Origin: JAUNST01 sp964452285
Lineage (GTDB): Bacteria; Patescibacteriota; Microgenomatia; UBA1400; PJMF01
Length of the DNA: 32,313 bases
Reading direction: 5' to 3'
Assembly: GCA_964452285.1 (NCBI GenBank)
Contig: CAYVKW010000009.1
Span: 1 to 32,313, forward strand
Shown here: positions 1 through 8,175 of the stretch, piece by piece
Layout of the letters: each line of letters opens with the position of its first letter
How positions within the stretch are numbered: the stretch's first letter is position 1
Program-made: the position numbers and the translations under genes
Notes under the pieces: generated by a model
Told to the model about the DNA's origin: nothing
Databases searched by the model: none
What the model saw: the letters and a program-made list of their open reading frames with translations, nothing else

Positions 1-250
1 CTCCTCCGGCACGATGATAATCATAACTTTGGCCGCCAGCACCACCACCACCAACGAGAAAGACATCAATGGTGGAGCTATTTTTGGGGATGAAAGTACC
101 TGAAGTTAAGAACTTTAATCTATACTTGCCGCTACCATCGTCAACGATGGTAGCAGAACCACTGTATGTACCAACGTCGGAAAGGGCGAGGGCGAAAGTG
201 GATGAGTGTGAAGTGAGAAAGAATATAAGTGCTAAAGCTGTCACTTTCAC
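1..250 (-). CDS. Glycine-rich secreted protein, partial (C-terminus beyond window start)
   Basis: Reading the minus strand from a GTG at 250 gives MKVTALALIFFLTSHSSTFA, a typical Sec signal peptide (short positive start, hydrophobic core, small residues before the likely cleavage near residue 20-22). A beta-type stretch follows, then the segment IDVFLVGGGGAGGQ at the truncated end. That motif is characteristic of bacterial glycine-rich extracellular proteins, where a DVFLVGGGG-type strand opens a long glycine-rich repeat. The frame is also open upstream of 250, without an ATG; I chose GTG because it places the signal peptide at the N-terminus. There is no clear Shine-Dalgarno. Function is probably cell-surface or adhesive, but only 83 residues are visible. 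Confidence 0.6.
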   Translation of the reverse strand, partial: MKVTALALIFFLTSHSSTFALALSDVGTYSGSATIVDDGSGKYRLKFLTSGTFIPKNSSTIDVFLVGGGGAGGQSYDYHRAGG

Positions 251-457
251 TGATGAGAGAATTACTTTGAGTAAATGAAGGAAAGGAAAAGAAGAAATGG
301 AAAAGTAACTGTGGCAAGATTTTGGGCACAATTGACGACAAGTGGCTAGTTGATATTTTCTAGATAACATAATGAGTTTAATTTGACTGAAAAATTCTTA
401 CTATTATTCTAACATAGTTTTGAATGAAAAAACTTTGAATGAGAAAAGAAGAGAGAG

Positions 458-466
458 TGCTATAAT
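458..466 (+). promoter_or_regulatory. Extended -10 promoter of epmA-like gene, leaderless
   Basis: TGC-TATAAT is a perfect extended -10 element; a TTGAAT at 435-440 is spaced 20 bp, so the extended -10 probably carries the promoter. The ATG at 476 begins 9 nt after the box, so transcription should start within a few nucleotides of the start codon. No Shine-Dalgarno fits in between. Confidence 0.65.
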
Positions 467-475
467 AGCTGATAT

Positions 476-1510
476 ATGACTGAGAATGAGAAAAAGAACT
501 GGCAAAAATTAAGAGAAGAACCGGAAAGATGGGAGAAGTTCTGGTGGCGAGAAAAAACGATTAATTTGTTGCGGCAATTTTTTCAAGAAAGAGGTTTTCA
601 TGAAGTAGAAACGCCGCTTTTGGTCCCAAATCCAGGAACGGAACCTTATCTAGAAGTATTTGAGACAGAATTAAAGCTACAAAATGAGACGCCAAAAGCG
701 GCGTTTCTAGTAACGTCGCCAGAACTGCAGATGAAAAAATTGCTAGCAGCGGGAGCAGGAAATATTTTTCAGATTACCAAGAGTTTTCGCAATGGAGAGG
801 GACGCAGTCCGACTCATAATAGTGAATTTACGATTTTGGAATATTACCGGCAAGAGGCAACTTATTTTGATTTAATGAAAGATATGGATGAAATGTTGCT
901 TTTCTTAGTCAAAAGAAAAAAATTGACTTATCAAGGAAAAACTTATGATTTAAGTATGGGCTGCGAGAGAATAACGGTGCAAGAAGCTTTTGCTAAATAT
1001 GCACAGGTGGATGAAAAAACACTATTGGATCAAGAGAGTTTGTGCCAAAGAGCGAAAGAAAAAGGTTATCAAATAACTCAAGACACAACTTGGGAAGAAG
1101 CTTATAATCAAATTTTCTTAAATGAAATTGAACCACAATTGGGACAGCAAAGACCAACGATAATTTACAATTATCCGCGAGAGCAAGCGGCGTTGGCAAA
1201 ATTGTGTGAAAACGATCCGCGATATGCACAAAGAATGGAAGTTTATTTAGGTGGTCTAGAATTAGGAAATGGTTTTGGTGAATTAACTGATGCCGATGAG
1301 CAAGAAGAAAGATGTCGGGCAGATTTACAAGAACGAGCGCGGCTGGGAAAAACTCCTTACGATTACGATCATGATTTTATTGAAGCACTGAGAACCATTG
1401 ATTTCCCAGCCGCGGGAATTGCGATTGGCGTGGACCGACTGGCGATGCTTTTGGCGAATGCCAAAAGCATAGAAGAAGTGACGCTGTTCCCGACCACCGA
1501 AATTTTCTAA
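476..1510 (+). CDS. epmA: EF-P lysine ligase-like / truncated class II lysyl-tRNA synthetase paralogue (EpmA/PoxA/GenX family)
   Basis: This is a 344-residue class II aminoacyl-tRNA synthetase catalytic core of the LysRS type. Motif 1 lies around residues 44-62 (ETPLLVPNPGTEPYLEVF). Motif 2 is at about 104-123 (FRNGEGRSPTHNSEFTILEY). Motif 3 is at about 314-325 (GIAIGVDRLAML). The N-terminal OB-fold anticodon-binding domain of true LysRS (about 500 residues) is absent, and the length matches EpmA (about 325). In known members the enzyme activates (R)-beta-lysine or lysine and transfers it to a conserved lysine of elongation factor P. Neither efp nor epmB is in this window, so the acceptor is inferred. 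The gene ends 34 bp before the convergent histidine kinase stop. Confidence 0.8.
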   Translation: MTENEKKNWQKLREEPERWEKFWWREKTINLLRQFFQERGFHEVETPLLVPNPGTEPYLEVFETELKLQNETPKAAFLVTSPELQMKKLLAAGAGNIFQITKSFRNGEGRSPTHNSEFTILEYYRQEATYFDLMKDMDEMLLFLVKRKKLTYQGKTYDLSMGCERITVQEAFAKYAQVDEKTLLDQESLCQRAKEKGYQITQDTTWEEAYNQIFLNEIEPQLGQQRPTIIYNYPREQAALAKLCENDPRYAQRMEVYLGGLELGNGFGELTDADEQEERCRADLQERARLGKTPYDYDHDFIEALRTIDFPAAGIAIGVDRLAMLLANAKSIEEVTLFPTTEIF

Positions 1511-1544
1511 AAATCATTCAGTAAAAAATGAAAAAATAGGAGCT

Positions 1545-3710
1545 TTATTTTTCTGCCAAAGGTAGAACGATAGTGAAAGTGCTGCCCTTGCCCAAAACGC
1601 TTTCTGCGACAATGTTACCATGATGTTTCAACATAATTTGTTTGGAAATATATAAGCCCAGACCGGTACCAGTTTCTTTAATTTTTACGTAAGAATTTTC
1701 TAGACGGCAAAACTTTTTAAAAAGTTTGGGGAAGTCATCTTGATCAATACCGGAGCCGGTGTCTTTGACAACAATACAAGCTTGGTTATCTTGACTCTCA
1801 CAACTAACCGTTACTCGTCCTTGAAGAGTAAACTTAAGAGCATTGCCAACAATATTTTGAGCAACTTCAGCTAATTTAGCAATGTCGCCGGTGACTAAAA
1901 TAGGTTTGGCACTGATATGTTTAACAAATTTCACATCTTTACCATGAATTAAAGGTTCAAATTCTAGAAAAATTTGATTAACCAATTGATTGAGGTCGAA
2001 AGTTTCAGGCATCAGTTGGAAGCGATTGCCTTCAATGCGAGAGATAGTCAACATGTCATTAACCATGCTAATCAGACGGTCGGTGGAATCAAGAGCAATT
2101 TGGATAAATTTTTTGTTTTCTTTGAAATGGCTGTCGTCGTTATTTTTATTAACCAACCATAGATAATTTTTGATGGCGGTCATCGGAGTGCGTAACTCAT
2201 GACTAGCGACAGAAACGAATTCGTCTTTAATTTTATCGGCGACGACTAATTTTTCATTGGCGCGCACTAATTTTTTAGTGGCACTGTCAACTTTGCGTTG
2301 TAAGAAATCATTGATGTTTTTAGCATTTTGGTAAATAATCGCACGATCAATCATGAGTAAAATTTCGCTCAGAGTTTTTTCTAAAAGCTCAATGTCTTGA
2401 ACGAAATATGGATCTTGATTGAGTTTATTGCCCAAAACCAAAATGCCTTGAGAACCAGAATAAAGAACCATTGGAAAAACGGCCTCATACCCTTCTTTTT
2501 TCATTAATTGAATTAAATTCCTATCTTCTCGTTGATGAGCAAAAACTAGCTCTTCCAAAATTAAGGGACGATAAGATTTATCCTTTTGCCATTTTTTTTG
2601 ACATAATTCATAAAGCGGTGCGACTTCTTTTTTTTCATTGAAAGTATTGGTGAGAAAAAAATGACCGTCATCGGTAAAATCTTCATAAATTAAATTGCCA
2701 GTATTTTTAATAAGCAAAGAAATAAAACGTAAAGTTTCAACAATGATTTTGTTTAAACTGAGTTCGCGCGAAATACGATTGAGAAATTTCTGATTTTCAG
2801 CTTTCCAGTCCAGACCATGATTGACAATTTTTCTAATTAAGAAGTCTTGAAAATGTTGATAAATATAAATAAAAGCAATTGACCAAAAAATAAGAAAGAA
2901 GAAGGAAGAAAGATAACGATAATGACTAGGCCAAGAAATGGACAAACTACTGAGAAAAATTAAGGCCAAAACCACCCATAAAAATAGAATAAGATAGTAG
3001 AAAATTTTTGCCAAAAGAAAATCTAAACTAGTAAAACGAATTTTAAGTAAGGAATAGCCAATCACGCCGCTAATAACAACGCTCATAAGGAGACTACCCA
3101 AATTGGTTAAACTGCTGTTGTGGAAAATAACCACAAGAAAAAAGTTGAAGATGAGAACAATAACGATTGTGCTAACGAAGGCGGCAGACAAATAAGTGTA
3201 ACGGACTTTTTCCAAACCGTGAGCTTTTTTAATGTTGCGAATAAAATTAAGACAAGCCAAAGCACCGAAAAGAAGAAAGTTGATGGCAGTAAAAATAATA
3301 CCCCAAGAAGCAACTGGAGAAAAACCGGTGGCAGTGATACTAACGCTGGAAAAAGTGTAAGGGGAAAAATTGAAAATAATATTGAAAACAGCCCAAGTAA
3401 TGCAGAACCAGAACCAAGAGGGGCGCAAATTTAGTTTTTTATCTGGGAAAGTGCAAGAAAAAAAATAAAGAGTGACTGGAATGCCGGCGGTCGCCACCAT
3501 CACCAAACGAACAAAAAATAAAATTTGCGCTGAAGATAAAAGCGCTGATTGAGAAAAAGCGTTACAAATCACCCAAAGGCTAAGCTGAATCACTAATAAA
3601 AGAAATAAAGAGTGAGTAGTTTGCTTTCTATTAATATTCCAGACTTTGTAGCCGATAAAGAGATTAAAACACGCCACAAGGCAAGCTAAAATGATGCCTA
3701 AATTTATCAT
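1545..3710 (-). CDS. Membrane histidine kinase with N-terminal multi-span (7TM-type) sensor
   Basis: This is a 721-residue sensor kinase. The first ~290 residues contain about nine hydrophobic segments, resembling the N-terminal 7TM region of histidine kinases followed by extra spans. A cytoplasmic region (about 300-460) has GAF-like composition. HisKA follows with the H-box FVSVASHELRTPMTAIKN (phospho-acceptor His near 504). Then come the HATPase_c N-box (VAQNIVGNALKFTL, about 616-629), the G1 box (VVKDTGSGI) and the G2 box (GTGLGLYISKQI), all intact, so it should be active. The gene lies 15 bp downstream of the ThiF-like gene on the same strand. A TATAAT at 3717-3722 (minus) ends 6 nt before the ATG, allowing leaderless expression. 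Its partner could be the response regulator at 7633. A multi-span sensor suits a membrane-soluble or small hydrophobic ligand, which is inference. Confidence 0.88.
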   Translation of the reverse strand: MINLGIILACLVACFNLFIGYKVWNINRKQTTHSLFLLLVIQLSLWVICNAFSQSALLSSAQILFFVRLVMVATAGIPVTLYFFSCTFPDKKLNLRPSWFWFCITWAVFNIIFNFSPYTFSSVSITATGFSPVASWGIIFTAINFLLFGALACLNFIRNIKKAHGLEKVRYTYLSAAFVSTIVIVLIFNFFLVVIFHNSSLTNLGSLLMSVVISGVIGYSLLKIRFTSLDFLLAKIFYYLILFLWVVLALIFLSSLSISWPSHYRYLSSFFFLIFWSIAFIYIYQHFQDFLIRKIVNHGLDWKAENQKFLNRISRELSLNKIIVETLRFISLLIKNTGNLIYEDFTDDGHFFLTNTFNEKKEVAPLYELCQKKWQKDKSYRPLILEELVFAHQREDRNLIQLMKKEGYEAVFPMVLYSGSQGILVLGNKLNQDPYFVQDIELLEKTLSEILLMIDRAIIYQNAKNINDFLQRKVDSATKKLVRANEKLVVADKIKDEFVSVASHELRTPMTAIKNYLWLVNKNNDDSHFKENKKFIQIALDSTDRLISMVNDMLTISRIEGNRFQLMPETFDLNQLVNQIFLEFEPLIHGKDVKFVKHISAKPILVTGDIAKLAEVAQNIVGNALKFTLQGRVTVSCESQDNQACIVVKDTGSGIDQDDFPKLFKKFCRLENSYVKIKETGTGLGLYISKQIMLKHHGNIVAESVLGKGSTFTIVLPLAEK

Positions 3711-3725
3711 AGAGTGATTATACTT

Positions 3726-5078
3726 TTATTTCTTTTTTTTGGCAAGGAAAAACTGGCGACAATCCAAAGCGAAACTCAAAAACATAGAGCGGGGGTTGTT
3801 CCAAGCTTGGACTTTGAGCTGATCGTTTTTCTTATCAAAAAGAAAACGTTTACAAGCAAATTGAGCTTTAGTTTTGCGATTGATAAGATAACGAACCGCT
3901 TTTTCCGTAGCAATGCCAGCTGCGACTAAAGTGGTGCTGCCCATCTGAGGTGTGGTCCGACGAAAAGGACTATCAGAACGATTTTTGAGGAAAAGACCGG
4001 CTTCGTCACGAAAAGCGTTTTCCAAACCGACTAAGTAAATGGCCGCGGCTAGGAAATCTTTTTTGAGTAGAACATCTAATTTTTTGTTACTAATACCTAA
4101 AAAAAGACTTTTACCTTGTTCCAAATCGTGAGGATTATTAAAATTGATTTCTGCCACAGAGCCAACGTCAGCTAACTGAATAATAGGTAATGAATTTTTT
4201 TGAGCGACTTTGAGCAAATCAATTTTATGGAAAATATTGTCAATGGCTTCAATCATTAAATCTACGGCGGGATAATTGCGACTAGGAGAAAGATATTTTT
4301 GGAAATTTTTAATTGAAAAACCATGGGGCTCTAAATAAATGACCTGAGTTGGATCTTGAGCGTGGACTTTGCGGGCAAAAGCGATAGCTTTGGAAACATC
4401 AGCGGCGACATCAAAAACATCATAATCCGTGCGATTAAAATTGGTCGGGTTTGGGCTCTTGGGGTCGCCGATAGTGAGATAACCGGGGCGCGCGTCGCGC
4501 AAAATCATATGGGCGGTAACTGAAGCGACACTGGCGCCAGCGACTAAGATATGAGACCGATTGAGAAGAGAACGGATTTCGTACCAACTTTTTTGATAAT
4601 TTTGATCACGATAAAGGGCGCTGCCGCTGGCGACGAGAGCTAATTTGTAAGCTGGCAAAGTGGGAAATTGAACGGCATGGGAAAAATGATTTTGCGCGTC
4701 GAAATAAAAAGCATAAAAGCCAAAATTAAGTTTATCAACAGCATGCTGATAAGTCAAAAATTCTTTGACTAAATATTGACAAACTGGATCGCGAGGATTG
4801 TGAGTGAAGATTTTTTTTAATTGAGTGTGAGTACTAGCAACGACACTTAAAACTTGAGAGGAAGAAATTTTTTGGGTGACGCCGTCTAAAGTAAGAAGAA
4901 ATGAGCGACCTTTTTTGACTAAAATATTTTGACTAAAAATTTCTTCGGCAGTAAATAATTGTGGACGACCGGGATAAAGAGTGCGCGGATGACGGAGACG
5001 ACGACGAACGGTATTCAAATTCCAATCACGGGCGATAATTTTCTGCCAGAGTTCTTGGTTACTTGATTTCGATTTCAT
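3726..5078 (-). CDS. ThiF/E1-like adenylyltransferase (ubiquitin-activating-enzyme superfamily)
   Basis: The product is 450 residues from the ATG at 5078. That start overlaps the upstream gene by 20 bp, which suggests translational coupling; the frame is open further upstream, but that part lies inside the acyltransferase gene. A poorly conserved N-terminal domain (1-170) precedes a Rossmann ATP-binding core. The glycine motif is HILVAGASVASVTAHMIL (about 176-193), and the acidic/arginine motif is IGDPKSPNPTNFNR (about 203-216), matching the D...NLNR signature of ThiF, MoeB and E1 enzymes. Family members adenylate a carboxylate, usually the C-terminus of a ubiquitin-like protein. The CxxC zinc pairs typical of MoeB/ThiF are missing and no catalytic cysteine is obvious. 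No ubiquitin-like or sulfur-carrier protein is encoded nearby, so the substrate is unknown. Confidence 0.72.
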   Translation of the reverse strand: MKSKSSNQELWQKIIARDWNLNTVRRRLRHPRTLYPGRPQLFTAEEIFSQNILVKKGRSFLLTLDGVTQKISSSQVLSVVASTHTQLKKIFTHNPRDPVCQYLVKEFLTYQHAVDKLNFGFYAFYFDAQNHFSHAVQFPTLPAYKLALVASGSALYRDQNYQKSWYEIRSLLNRSHILVAGASVASVTAHMILRDARPGYLTIGDPKSPNPTNFNRTDYDVFDVAADVSKAIAFARKVHAQDPTQVIYLEPHGFSIKNFQKYLSPSRNYPAVDLMIEAIDNIFHKIDLLKVAQKNSLPIIQLADVGSVAEINFNNPHDLEQGKSLFLGISNKKLDVLLKKDFLAAAIYLVGLENAFRDEAGLFLKNRSDSPFRRTTPQMGSTTLVAAGIATEKAVRYLINRKTKAQFACKRFLFDKKNDQLKVQAWNNPRSMFLSFALDCRQFFLAKKKK

Positions 5079-5715
5079 AAGCGGCAATATCTGTAAAATA
5101 ACGAGGGTGAATTTTAACAAACTTGTCTGTAACTTGGTTATGAGCAAATTTGGCTGTCTCCAGACGATGAAAAGGAATACCGGCTGCAGTAATAAATTGC
5201 GCAACATTGGCGCGCATAGTAACGCCAAGCCAAGAATTTTCTTGTGGCATGAACCGAGGTAAAACTTTAAATAAAGCTTGAACGACAGCTTTTTTCAAAG
5301 TCAAATTTGATTCCAAATCAAGAAGAGGATGAAAAGCGAGACGTTCAATCTCATAGGGGAGCAGATTTTTTTCTTGATGAGGCCAAAGCTGCCCTGTGGG
5401 TAAATCAAAAAAGGAAAAAATTTCTAAATTTTCACTTTGAGTGAGGCGAGCAGTACCTAAAATCAAACGGCGGCGTCCAAGAACAGCCTTCACCACCAAA
5501 GTAACACTGTTTGGAGCTCGCACAATTTCTTGAAAAGAAGCGGGAACAACATAATCGTCTTTTTGGCTATAGCGCCAATTATAGGCTAAGTGAACGATTT
5601 GCTCGACGGTGGTCAAATCACGACTTGTGGCGCGCTCAGCCACAAAGTGATTTGGGTCCAAGTGTCCGTAAAAAGGCTGAGCGCGCTCAAGTAATTTTTT
5701 AGCGACAATCAGCAA
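5059..5715 (-). CDS. GNAT-fold acyltransferase resembling LuxI/FeeM N-acyl synthases
   Basis: The product is about 218 residues. The central pattern ILGTARLTQ, then a run ending LLPYEIERLAFHPLLD (about 80-131), then a helix-rich segment and GVTMRANVAQFITAAGIPF, matches the layout of the LuxI/FeeM acyltransferase branch of the GNAT fold. In that branch a G-x-x-RL strand and an E-x-x-RLA strand frame the acyl and acceptor site. Known members join an acyl group from ACP or CoA to an amino acid or S-adenosylmethionine. The start is uncertain: TTG at 5715 is the first usable start codon, with no ATG upstream and no Shine-Dalgarno. The 3' end overlaps the ThiF-like gene by 20 bp, so the two are probably made together. 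Family assignment is by eye; acceptor and acyl donor are unknown. Confidence 0.55.
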   Translation of the reverse strand: MLIVAKKLLERAQPFYGHLDPNHFVAERATSRDLTTVEQIVHLAYNWRYSQKDDYVVPASFQEIVRAPNSVTLVVKAVLGRRRLILGTARLTQSENLEIFSFFDLPTGQLWPHQEKNLLPYEIERLAFHPLLDLESNLTLKKAVVQALFKVLPRFMPQENSWLGVTMRANVAQFITAAGIPFHRLETAKFAHNQVTDKFVKIHPRYFTDIAAYEIEIK

Positions 5716-5858
5716 TTGAGGATCGTGACTGAAATGAGCAATTTTATCTAAGTACGTTTGTGATATAGTTTGATAAGTGGACGTATTTGACTTTCTACAA
5801 CAATTGTGATAAAAATATGATGTTAATTATTACAGGTGTGATTATAGTGGAGAAATCA

Positions 5859-7562
5859 ATGATGTCAAGCACTAATTATCAGTATCCTTTAAACAAAGTG
5901 GACTCGGCTGAAAGCTTTCGGGTTTTAATAAAAATGGGGGCAAAAAAATACGGCAATCGACCAGCATTTGTTTACCAAAATCATGAAGAAGACGAATTAA
6001 CCACTATTACTTACAACCAATGGTTAACTGAAGTAATGACCGCGAGCGCTGGACTAGCAAAAGAACTAAACTTAAACCCTTCACGAAGAGAAGGGAAAAA
6101 AATTGCTTTAATAGCTCCCAATAGTTATAACTGGGTTTTGGCTTACTTTGCCGCTCTCAATTTAAATCAAGTAATTGTACCTTTGGACTGGCAACTGCCA
6201 GCAAGAGATCTGCTGAATGCGCTGCAGAAAGCCAATGTGAGCGCCATAATTTATGCGCCCGAAGTGAGCGAAAAAATGCAAGCAGTCAAAATGGCGAATG
6301 TAAAAATTCGCCATTTTATTAGTTGGGAAGAAAATGCCATGGCGAGTTGCACTTGGCCAAAATTGATGGCTAACGGTGAAAGTGAGCTGAAAAAGGAAAT
6401 TGATTTTGAACAGAAGTGGCCAGTTTATCCAGAATCCTTATCGGTAATCATGTTCACATCTGGCACCACATCTTCGCCAAAAGGAGTGATGCTGACGCAG
6501 GCTAACCTAATGGCCAATGCCACTGGCATTGCTCAGTTATTAGATTTAAAAGAAGAAGTGTTACTTTCGATTTTACCGCTTTTTCACGCTTATGAGTTTA
6601 CGGCAGGAGCACTAACACAATTACTGTGCGGCAGCACAATTTATTATTTAGCAGGTGGTTTGCACCGTTTTTCACAAAATTTGCAGCTAGCTAAACCGAC
6701 TTTATTATTTTTAGTACCTTTAATTGTAGAAGGTTGTTATACACGGATTGTACAAGCACTACCAAATGATTTAGATCAAAAACTGATCAATCAAGTGACA
6801 AAAAAATATTTTGGCGGCAAATTGCGCAAAATTTTAGTTGGAGGTGCACCACTCAATCCTGAAGTCGCAGATAGATTCGAAGAAATGAAAACAGTAATTA
6901 TTCAAGGTTATGGAGCATCGGAAAATTCGCCAGTGATTGCTACAGGCAGAGATCGAGCAAATAAACATAAAAGCGTTGGCTTCCCCTTGCCCAATAGTAA
7001 AGTGAAAATTGCGGAAAAAAATGAAGATGGCGTGGGTGAGATTATGGTGCGCGGACCAAGCGTGATGATGGGTTATTATGGAGATGAGAAGAAAACTAAC
7101 GAAGCAATAAAAGACGGTTGGTTGTGTACTGGAGATTATGGTTATTTTGATGAAGACGGTTTTTTGTATGTGACGGGGCGCAAAAAAAATGTCATTATTG
7201 GCAAAAATGCGAAAAATGTTTATCCGGAAGAAATTGAGCAATTGCTAAATGAAACTTCAGGAATAAAAGAATCGTTGGTTTACGGGAAGCTAGTGAACGA
7301 CGATGTGGAGGTGGCAGCTTTAATTGTACCGGAGGAGAATTTGGCGGAAAAATTAGAAAAGCCGCTTATAGAAGAAAAGGAGGACGGAAATAAAATTGCC
7401 ATGGAAACAAAAGCGATTAAGAGTTTTTTGAAAAAAAAGATCAAGGAAATTAATGCTAATAATCCACGTTATAAAGAAATTAAGGAGTGGCAAATTGTGA
7501 GCGGCTTACCAAGAACAACAAGTGGTAAAATTAAAAGAGGACAAAATGTCGATGAGAAATAA
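5859..7562 (+). CDS. Acyl-CoA synthetase / AMP-dependent acyl ligase (long-chain FadD type)
   Basis: This is a 567-residue ANL-superfamily adenylating enzyme with the full motif set. The P-loop-like motif is FTSGTTSSPKGVMLTQ. Motif A5 is IIQGYGASENSPV. A7 is WLCTGDYGYFDEDG, with the hinge and A8 TGRKKNVIIGKNAKNVYPEE. The C-terminal catalytic lysine motif is PRTTSGKIKRGQ. It should activate a fatty or other carboxylic acid to acyl-AMP and then acyl-CoA. I chose the ATG at 5859 because GGAG lies 6 nt upstream (5849-5852); a second ATG follows directly at 5862. The frame extends upstream to 5787, but that part has no family resemblance. The gene is divergent from the acyltransferase and ThiF-like genes, suggesting it supplies activated acyl groups (inference). 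Confidence 0.88.
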   Translation: MMSSTNYQYPLNKVDSAESFRVLIKMGAKKYGNRPAFVYQNHEEDELTTITYNQWLTEVMTASAGLAKELNLNPSRREGKKIALIAPNSYNWVLAYFAALNLNQVIVPLDWQLPARDLLNALQKANVSAIIYAPEVSEKMQAVKMANVKIRHFISWEENAMASCTWPKLMANGESELKKEIDFEQKWPVYPESLSVIMFTSGTTSSPKGVMLTQANLMANATGIAQLLDLKEEVLLSILPLFHAYEFTAGALTQLLCGSTIYYLAGGLHRFSQNLQLAKPTLLFLVPLIVEGCYTRIVQALPNDLDQKLINQVTKKYFGGKLRKILVGGAPLNPEVADRFEEMKTVIIQGYGASENSPVIATGRDRANKHKSVGFPLPNSKVKIAEKNEDGVGEIMVRGPSVMMGYYGDEKKTNEAIKDGWLCTGDYGYFDEDGFLYVTGRKKNVIIGKNAKNVYPEEIEQLLNETSGIKESLVYGKLVNDDVEVAALIVPEENLAEKLEKPLIEEKEDGNKIAMETKAIKSFLKKKIKEINANNPRYKEIKEWQIVSGLPRTTSGKIKRGQNVDEK

Positions 7563-7567
7563 AAAAT

Positions 7568-7620
7568 TTGGACAAGTATTATCAATATGTTATAATGAAG
7601 CACGACTATAAGAAAGTCGT
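7568..7620 (+). promoter_or_regulatory. Response-regulator promoter and 5' leader hairpin
   Basis: TTGGAC (7568-7573), 17 bp, then TGT-TATAAT (7588-7596) forms a strong promoter just after the acyl-CoA synthetase stop. The leader begins with a perfect hairpin ACGACT (7602-7607) / AGTCGT (7615-7620) with a 7-nt loop. It sits close to the expected transcription start and could protect the 5' end. Confidence 0.65.
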
Positions 7621-7632
7621 AAGAGAGGTAAA

Positions 7633-8019
7633 ATGGCAAAAAAAAGTGAAAAAATCCTTTTGATTGAAGATGAAACAGAATTGCGCGAGCTCTATGAAAT
7701 GTTATTGAAAGATGCTGGCTATGAAGTGGAAGCAAAACCAGATGGGAAAAGCGGTTTAGAAGCAATTGAAAAAGGCGGTTTCGATTTAGTGCTTTTGGAT
7801 ATTATGTTGCCGTTTATCGATGGTTTAGAAATTTTGGAACGTTTATCAAAAAGTGATAATAGCAAACAACCAACAAAAACAATTGTTTTACTGACTAATT
7901 TAGCGCAGGACCAGACAATTGCCAAAGCTTTGGAGTTGGGAGTGCGGGGCTATATGATTAAAAGTGATTACAATCCTGAACAATTGTTGCAATCGGTGGC
8001 AGATTTTTTACGCAAGTAA
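7633..8019 (+). CDS. Stand-alone response regulator receiver domain (CheY-like)
   Basis: The 128-residue product is a single receiver domain with no output domain. The acidic pair is E12/D13 (LLIEDETE), the phospho-acceptor is D56 (LVLLDIMLP), the switch threonine is T88 (VLLTN), and the conserved lysine is K110 (YMIKSD). All key residues are present, so it should be phosphorylated. A Shine-Dalgarno (AGAGAGGT) lies upstream of the ATG. It has its own promoter after the acyl-CoA synthetase gene. The nearest histidine kinase is the minus-strand gene at 1545-3710, the obvious candidate partner, although the two genes are not adjacent. With no DNA-binding domain it must act through protein contact or phosphotransfer. 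Confidence 0.92.
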   Translation: MAKKSEKILLIEDETELRELYEMLLKDAGYEVEAKPDGKSGLEAIEKGGFDLVLLDIMLPFIDGLEILERLSKSDNSKQPTKTIVLLTNLAQDQTIAKALELGVRGYMIKSDYNPEQLLQSVADFLRK

Positions 8020-8050
8020 AAAATCTGAGGGAAAGTTTCAAGTTGATGAC

Positions 8051-8146
8051 GGGCATTTAATAAACGCTAGAAATAGCATGGACGTGGTTTTCTGGTAATT
8101 TAAGATAAGCAAGTATGCCCAATCAAAGCTGGCGACAGTGACGTGG
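8051..8146. other. Convergent spacer with possible structured RNA or unrecognised short coding remnant
   Basis: This lies between the stops of the response regulator and thioredoxin. GGGCAT (8051-8056) is complementary to ATGCCC (8115-8120). Inside is GCTA-GAAA-TAGC (8066-8077), a 4-bp stem with a GNRA tetraloop. GACGTGG occurs twice (8081-8087 and 8140-8146). The minus strand is also open from a stop at about 8168 to a TGA at about 8045, giving some 40 codons with protein-like composition but no good start. No known RNA family was recognised. Confidence 0.2.
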
Positions 8147-8175
8147 CTAAAAATTCTACCGTAAACAATAAGTGT

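Noticed and set aside
69..278. Plus-strand frame at the window start as a gene
   Set aside because: It is antisense to the glycine-rich secreted protein, whose minus-strand frame has a signal peptide and the DVFLVGGGG motif.
5078..5228. Longer N-terminus for the ThiF-like protein
   Set aside because: The extra 50 codons lie within the acyltransferase gene in another frame and have an unrelated hydrophobic composition; the ATG at 5078 gives a coupled overlap.
8030..8080. Resemblance to a Cas9 guide scaffold (GCTAGAAATAGC, and ATCAACTTGAAA on the other strand)
   Set aside because: The two pieces are on opposite strands and in the wrong arrangement, no cas gene or repeat array is in the window, and GCTA-GAAA-TAGC is simply a short GNRA-capped hairpin.
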